NCBI RefSeq assembly: GCF_035582795.1
Contig: NC_134370.1
Location: 31,111,501-31,175,500 of the forward strand
Direction: 5' to 3'
Origin: Mycteria americana
Taxonomy: Eukaryota; Chordata; Aves; Ciconiiformes; Ciconiidae
DNA: 64,000 nt
This document shows, piece by piece, positions 57,601-64,000 of this stretch. Below the pieces are notes generated by a model. The model saw nothing but the letters and a program-made list of their open reading frames with translations, ran no database searches and was not told where the DNA came from. How positions within the stretch are numbered: position 1 is the stretch's first letter; every line of letters starts with the position of its first letter. Both the position numbers and the translations under genes were made by a program.

Positions 57601-59898
57601 TCCTCTTTAACTGATTGTCTGATTGTTGTCTATGGTACAGTAAAACTGAATTATCATCCCACTTCTTCTAATTTGTGTGTTTATATAAAGGCAGCTACTG
57701 TAGTTTCCAGTTAAACTTTAAGGGAATAGGGCAAGGATATGTCAAATTATGTCTGTGCAAGTGTATTTCGTTTGAAAACCTAAGGCAGACATTCAGACCA
57801 CCACCTGAACACCCTCCTATATCAGAGCATATGTGGAATTTGAGGGGAAACTTCCCTCTGTGTATTTATGTGGCTTTGGCTTATTTGTAAATACTAATGG
57901 ATCCCAAGTGCACACAAAATCTCTTAACTAAGTGTATTACAAAGAAAAATCATACAAGTCTTTTATTACATCACCAACCGGTGCTGCAACTGAATCAAAA
58001 GGATCCTCTTCAAAAATTAGAAAGGCATCCGTTAGCGTGCAGTGTGATGATTCTTCTAAATGGTGGTGGTTGTCCCTATGCAATATTGAACGAGAAGGAA
58101 AGCACAGCAAACACAAGCCAAGTTCAAATAAACAAACAAGCTAAATCCATGTCCTGTTGATCTGTAGGATCTCATGGCTTCTGTAATCTGTGAGGAGGAG
58201 AGAAAGCTCCTGAACTTTACTAGAAGAATTTTTAAGGTTTTAAGCTTGCAGTTCTACCAAAAAGTCTGTGACTCCATTCCCCCTACTATTTCGCACTCTG
58301 TACAGCCTCTTCCATCTGCCAGCAGATGCAGTTTAATGGGCAGCTAGATTAAGAAATTAATACTGAGTAGAATTAAACAAGAAAAACAACACCTGTAATT
58401 AAAAAGGCTATAAGTTACCAACTAGTGCTGTACAATTAAAAACATCAGTAATTGTCATTATTCTCTAGTCACTCATTCGTGGTTTGTTCCTTTTAGCTTT
58501 ATTACAAAAAGAAAAATATAACTACCTGTTGATAACCATTGTGGTTAAGTACTTTGCACACCATTAGATATGGGGGGTTTACAGCTGTTTATATTTTCTT
58601 ATGAATAAGCACAAACCATGTCACAATGCCATTCCATTTATTGGACTCAACCTTTAAGCAATCTGTCCATAATTGCACTAGAAAATGTTCAGAGCAATTT
58701 GCCAGGCACCTATCTGGGACAGTAAGTATCCTGAATAAAATATGATTGTTGTGCTCTGAGCACCAATAATAAGCAGAGCACTGAGTGTTCTTGCTTTTAA
58801 AGCAAAGTATAATTGTTTCTGGAATATGTGCATTTGAAAAAAACCTCTGGGTGCTTTAACTGATTATAATTTATTATTATATTTTGACTTTGGAATAATG
58901 CAATTACATAATGCAACTATGGGGAAGGGATGGGTTAAAGTGAGATTGTAATTACACTCAAAATTAAAAAAAAAGCTCATGATATGTTTTCTGTCATCCC
59001 AATTCATTTAGCTGTGGTTGTACAAATTCTGCCTTCTGAAATGGCATTTTAGCTCAGGATGGTTAAGAGATGATTGTAGTTTTGCTTAGAGTTTTGCACA
59101 ATATGAAAGTGCTGCTAAACCCATCCAAATTTTCACAGAGATTTCAGCAGGTTCTGACTTTGATTCACTCTTTTCCCTCTCTACAAATATAAATTCAGTT
59201 ACAGTACGTGTGCAGATGACTGAGACTGACCACTGTGATATATATGATTCATTCAGTCCAAATTAATATCTACCATTCCTTGTGGGTGTCTTATCCATCA
59301 GCTCTAGCTGATGATGGCTAACAGAGAGCTCTTAATCTTCTCCTTTTAGGCCTTCCTTACTACCTTATTTTACTGTGAAAAATACCAATGTCCTGCCTTT
59401 TATTTAAACCTTAATTAGACATAATTTTATATTGGATATTTCTAGAACCTGCAGGTATTTAGTTTCTAAGATCTTTAAATATGGCTCACTGTGTGCATCC
59501 TAACAACTTAAATGCTTTCTTCTAAGTTCTGTCACTCTCTTTGTATCTTTGATTGCTGCAATGCTATTTTCTTTGTTCTCAACAAATATAATCATTCCCC
59601 AAACTGCTGCTGCTGCAAAGGTTTTTTGTCCAGTCCGTCAGTTGACTATGTTATATTCCTCTGTGTATCCTTGTTCCATCTCCCATACCCTGTAATTCAT
59701 ACGTGGCTTTCAGAGATCCTCTCTGCACCCATCCAGTGCCGAGTCCAGTTCCTGCTTCAGACTAATCACGAGTAACTCAGTCCACATATTAGATTTCCAA
59801 ACAAGTATATCCATACCTCCTGCCATCAACAGGCCTTGGGAGGAATCCCTCATAAGCTTCTGCTGATTTACCTCATTATTACCTCACTGTATTTACCT

Positions 59899-60344
59899 CA
59901 TGTCCAAAGAAGAACAACGAAGCTGGTGAAGGGTCTGGAGCAGAAGTCTTATGAGAAGCAGCTGAGGGAACTGGGGTTGTTTAGCCTGGAGAAAAGGAGG
60001 CTGAGGGGAGACCTTATCGGTCTCTACAACTATCTGAAAGGAGGCTGTAGAGAGGTGGGTCTCAGTCTCTTCTCCCAAGTAACAAGCGATAGGACGAGAG
60101 GAAATGGCCTCAAGTTGCACCAGGGGACGTTTAGACTGGATATTAGGAAATATTTCTTCACCAAAAGGGTTGTCAAGCATTGGAACAGGCTGCCCAGGGA
60201 AGTGGTTGAGTCACCATCCCTGGAGGTATTCAAAAGACGTGTAGATGTGGACATGGTATAGTGGTGGACTTGGCAGTGCCAGGTTAACGGTTGGACTTGA
60301 TGATCTTAAAGGTCTTTTCCAACCTAAATGATTCTATGATTCTA
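59899..60344 (+). mobile_element. CR1 LINE, 5'-truncated, well-preserved 3' end
   Basis: The copy starts near 'tgtccaaagaagaacaacgaag'. It runs through an uninterrupted C-terminal CR1 ORF2 frame to TAG at 60,259-60,261, with the landmarks '[20 protein letters not shown]', '[20 protein letters not shown]', '[20 protein letters not shown]' and '[20 protein letters not shown]'. The 3' UTR ends 'cttttccaacctaaatgattctatgattctat', the typical terminal repeat. It lacks the endonuclease and the RT catalytic core, so it is a dead fragment. It has no internal stop and is therefore younger than the copy at 8.8 kb. The open frame extends about 60 bp upstream into non-CR1 flank by chance. Confidence 0.95.
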
Positions 60345-63300
60345 TTTGCCTTCAGGTGCCTCTTTCAGCCCAGTGACTCTCTGTATATTGGAAATGGCAA
60401 GATCCATTTTCACCTGGGGGCAAGCTACATGTTTACCTCTGGAGGATGTATGTGCACAGGCAGTTCCCATGGCTCAGTTAATGTGCTGAAAATCTCTCCT
60501 CCAGCTTTTCTCACAGTAACTTGTTCATATAGCCACACCATCAAGCTTCACCTGTCAGCCTCATGTTTGCTTTTAGCTAGGCTCATTTCTCTGGTTCTCC
60601 CTCAGTTCACATGCTGCAGTAAAATATTTAAACTGAAAGGAGCTTTCTGTGCAGTTAATTATTTCACTATAATGTTTCTTTTCATTTTTTATCATAAAAC
60701 TTTTTCCTCCAAATAAAACCTTAAAGGGAAAGGGTGCAAAGTAAAACCAAATGCTTTCAATTGCTGAAGCAAGGAGTCTGCAGTGAAGCTTCTGCTTAAT
60801 AAAATGGAGAATAAGAAAGCGTGTTTTACTCTATCATATATTAAAATTAGGAGAATGAGGGCCTCATTTGCTTAAAGACTGTCTATTAGTATTCACCTGG
60901 TGGCAAGCAGCCTTAATCTCACACCATTAATGAAAACAGAAGCTCATTAAATAGTAATTCTTTTTAATAGCGACAGGAGCCTGGGATTGAGCAGCACTGC
61001 TCTGAGTTCCTATGTAAATTGTTCATGATGATCACCAATAACAGAATTTCTTGTACCTCTCCCCACTTGTAAGAGCTTTCATTCCATATGTAATCACTTA
61101 TGAATGCCAGACAGGAAAAGAGCCTTGCAGACAAGGGAAAGAGGTTTCACCGTCAGATTTCTGGTGTTAGAAAACAGGAAAGAAGCTGTTGGATACAGAG
61201 CAGCTGAAGTAAGTAATTCTTGGACAGGGGAGAAGTGTTCAGAGAGACACAAGAGCTTTGGGGGCCAGTGAGTGTTCTTAGCTTTTGGCCAGTATTGCAG
61301 TGGTCTTGAAACAACATGAGGCTTGTTGGATTTCTCTGCTTTGGCAGCTGCTGCTTGGTCTCTCATTAACAGACGTACCAAGCCAACATCCTGTTGATTA
61401 TGTCCCTCTGGCCATTGCTATGCCTCTGCCCTCTGCCTCCCTTCCTCCAGATGATTTAGTCATTAACTCCACCTTGTTGCTCTGTAGGCTGGTTGTCAGC
61501 ACCACCCGACTATTCACATGTTAAAGACCTAAAGTAATGGATAGGGTGCTGTTACGCTCATTTCAAATCCACAGCTAAAGTTTCCATTCTGTTTCAAATG
61601 TTATAAAATGTTCTTTGCTTTCATTATAGTCCTCATCTGTTCCACTGCTTTGCATGGCACAAATCACTACCATCATTTCATGCAGCTGAGTTGCTTGTGG
61701 CTTTTCTGATGAACAACTTCAGGCCATGTGGCCCTATTCCTTATTTAACATTATTCTGTTGTGTCCCGCACTATTTCCTCTGTTACGGATTTCGTTGGGC
61801 CAGGCATTGCTTGTTTCAGGTATGCATGTGGGAAGATTGCTTAGTGCTACTCCTTAGACACAGTTAATTCAATTACTGCCAGATTTTCTAGGCCTCTTGA
61901 CATTGCTATATATAGTTCCTTAGTAATAATATTATCAATTATTTAAATTTTAATTAGTGTTTGCATTAATTACATAATCCTTTACTGCAGGGGGAAAGAG
62001 ATCTCAGTTTCCACAGTTACATGACCATGGTTTGTCCTCAGAGGCCCAAGTTTTATTTAGTACTGAATGGCATCACTGCTAATACTCATCAAATAGCCAT
62101 CATCCTATGGGTCTGCTTCTGTGGGTACTTGCTGTATGAGGACATAGCTTCTCTAAGAAGTTAGTAAAGGTTTTACATCACTTGACTGGCCTCCAGTGGA
62201 TGGGAGCTGACACAGTCCTAAACTCTGTCAAGACATTTTTGTCCTCCCTACTGCCAGTCCCAAGGTGCTCCTGGGATCCCTAGCAGCAAATCTGGTGGAT
62301 GTTTATGCTATAATAAGCGTAACTGCTCTCCGATTCCTTACACACACCCCGTCCTTTTGCCCAGGCTGCTGGAAGGGCTGGGCAGGGGAGGGCTGTGGGA
62401 AGGTCGGGGGATTATGTGCTCACTTGCTTTGGAAAGATCCTCAGAAAGATCTTTCCATATAGGAAAACAGGATCTGAACTCACCATACTGAAAGCAGGAG
62501 TTGAATTCTGTTTAGCCTGCCAGATGAGCCAGCTGTCTAATAGAAGACCTGGCTGAGAAAGGTTTGTGAGAAGATTGGAAGAAGGTTAGCATGACATCCC
62601 AGTAATGACCCTTGTTAGCTCTTCTGTGCTTCACTCTCTTTTGCAGATCGCAAATAGCTTTTTACAGTTAAGATTTGCATCAGTATTCATACTTCTGCTG
62701 TGTTATTAGCTATTGCAGTTGCTTTGGGTGACAAAATCTTCTTCTGTGTTTAGCACTCACTGTTGCAAGAGGTAGATTAGTACCCTGTCATGTACAGCAG
62801 AAAATACTGTGGCCAAATGCAATGTATACATTTTCACTAAGTCTACTATTAATGTTCCTGTACTGTATAAAAACTGGTTTTGTTATAGCATGCATGCTGT
62901 GGGCAGTTCTTTCTGTGACTATATCAAGCCAGTGGTTTTTGTTTGGTGAGGTTTTTTTCCAGCAACCAGGGTTAGGGGTTTTTGGTCAAAATGGGATGTA
63001 ATTAAGATTTTGATTTCTTCCTTTCTTTCTGCCACCACGTTCTTTCCTCACTCCAAGGGCTTTGATGCTCACTGTTTCTTCATTTGTGTGCTGCTTTGCA
63101 GTTTGAAAATGGAGTCTGCCCATAGATAAAGCAGCAGGGAGAATTAATGTTGCTTCGTATTTTCTCTGCACGGAGTGCAGAGAGTAAAACGTTACCCATG
63201 GAGGGCTAAATCCTGCTGGAGGAAAAGATTTTGTCCCTTCAGTCCAGAGAAGCAGAGCAATTCATTCTACCCTGTTTGTCCTCTTGCCTACAATGTACTA

Positions 63301-64000
63301 TTTCACTGTAGCAAGCACCTGTCAGTACTTGAGACTGAGAACAGCTTTTTGGTGTAACTGAACTAAGGTGACAAATTAAAAATCATTTCAATTACACCTA
63401 CTCTGTTAGTTTGGGGAATAAGATGAAGGGTGGATTTACAGGGACAACCGTAGAGGAGCTGTAGCTCTTCCCTTCTATTCCTTGTCATTACTTACTCCCC
63501 CTGTGCCACTTCATCCCTGCCCAGCCGCGTGGTAACAAGCAGCATTTGTGGGCAGCCTCCTGTCAGTGTTACCAGTGCATCCCCCACGGGTGACTGATCA
63601 TGGTGATTCACACAAACTCTCTGTATCCAGTCTCTGTGATGCTATGTAATGGCATGCCTCACCTATGGAGCTGTACATTTCCATTACCCCGGTACTAACA
63701 CTGTTTATAAGAAAACAAAAACTAATTCTCTTTTTCTTTATTTTGTGATGGGCATCTTTCTTTATTACATAGGGCATCTTTCCTGGAAGCCACAACCAAA
63801 TTGTTCTTGCTACAAAAACATGTGTAATTTTTATGGCTAATTAAAAACAGTGAAACACAAAAACAAGCACAAACATAGATACAGGGAAAGATATGTCAGC
63901 AGTAGGACTATCTTCTGACACAGTGCCCCATAGAAAGGAATGAAATGCATCCAGGATGTATATGGGTTTTTTTTGTCTATATAGTAACAAAAAACAAACA
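60345..64000. other. Noncoding stretch, no gene seen
   Basis: AT-rich DNA without a supportable gene or recognisable repeat. The blocks 60,840-60,990 and 61,880-61,990 have dense ATTA/TAAT words. A small hairpin lies at 62,430-62,457. A slightly higher-GC patch at 63,480-63,600 has no identifiable content. Confidence 0.5.
62430..62457. repeat. Perfect 10-bp inverted repeat
   Basis: 'tggaaagatc' and 'gatctttcca' pair exactly across an 8-nt spacer. No function can be inferred. Confidence 0.75.

Larger units (their letters stand above)
47491..59898. other. Noncoding stretch, no gene seen
   Basis: Twelve kilobases without a supportable gene. The longest frames (137 codons at 47,681-48,094; 154 at 56,748-57,212) have low-information, hydrophobic-biased translations and no family resemblance. 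An A run lies near 51,203-51,216. The CpG cluster at 54.45-54.67 kb and the hairpin at 52.93 kb are listed separately. The block 58,600-58,960 is AT-rich with many ATTA/TAAT words. Confidence 0.5.

Noticed and set aside
59893..60254. Two minus-strand frames of 74-95 codons over the CR1
   Set aside because: They are antisense shadows of the CR1 ORF2 fragment.
60291..60716. 141-codon frame after the CR1
   Set aside because: It begins inside the CR1 3' UTR and continues into unrelated flank, so it cannot be a real gene.
1..64000. CRISPR arrays, operons, riboswitches, tRNA or rRNA genes
   Set aside because: None were seen. The window is vertebrate nuclear noncoding DNA, and no regularly spaced repeats or cloverleaf genes were recognised.

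Overview
This 64 kb window looks like AT-rich, gene-poor vertebrate nuclear DNA, most likely from a bird. The main reason is that the clear mobile elements are CR1 LINEs, including 3' ends carrying the ATTCTATG-type terminal repeat. Recognisable repeats are sparse, which suits a bird better than a crocodilian or turtle. There is no bacterial gene organisation, and almost every open frame is short and looks like chance. The window is probably an intergenic desert or a set of very long introns.

Layout. Positions 1-23,200 are mostly unannotatable. They hold an ancient CR1 3' end (8,790-9,172, +), a 48-bp CR1 tail (11,015-11,062, -), two faded MIR/CORE-SINE-like stretches, and two exon-like segments on the + strand (12,573-12,889 and 17,463-17,660). 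At 23,210-23,707 two adjacent minus-strand segments read as the last two coding exons of an unidentified gene: acceptor, open frame, GT donor, 115-bp intron and acceptor are in matching phase, followed by a TAA stop. Positions 23,708-38,950 hold only faded SINE-like sequence, a microsatellite and small palindromes.

The centrepiece is 38,950-42,200. Read on the minus strand, it is the wreck of a Ty3/gypsy-type LTR retrotransposon: gag, two zinc-knuckle-like motifs, protease, reverse transcriptase, then RNase H, in the canonical order. It is broken by frameshifts and stops, and an exact 41-bp tandem duplication lies inside the RT. A 5'-truncated CR1 (39,412-40,246, -) appears to have inserted into it between RT and RNase H. 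Gypsy-class elements are scarce in bird genomes, so this nested fossil is the most informative object here.

Positions 42,200-59,898 are mostly single-copy noncoding DNA with an 89-nt polypyrimidine tract, a perfect 13-bp-stem hairpin, an ancient repeat-like stretch (47,318-47,490) and a small CpG cluster (54,446-54,670) with a CTCF-like core. A better preserved CR1 3' end lies at 59,899-60,344 (+). The remainder is AT-rich noncoding DNA.

All assignments rest on reading motifs by eye. No alignment or database search was run.
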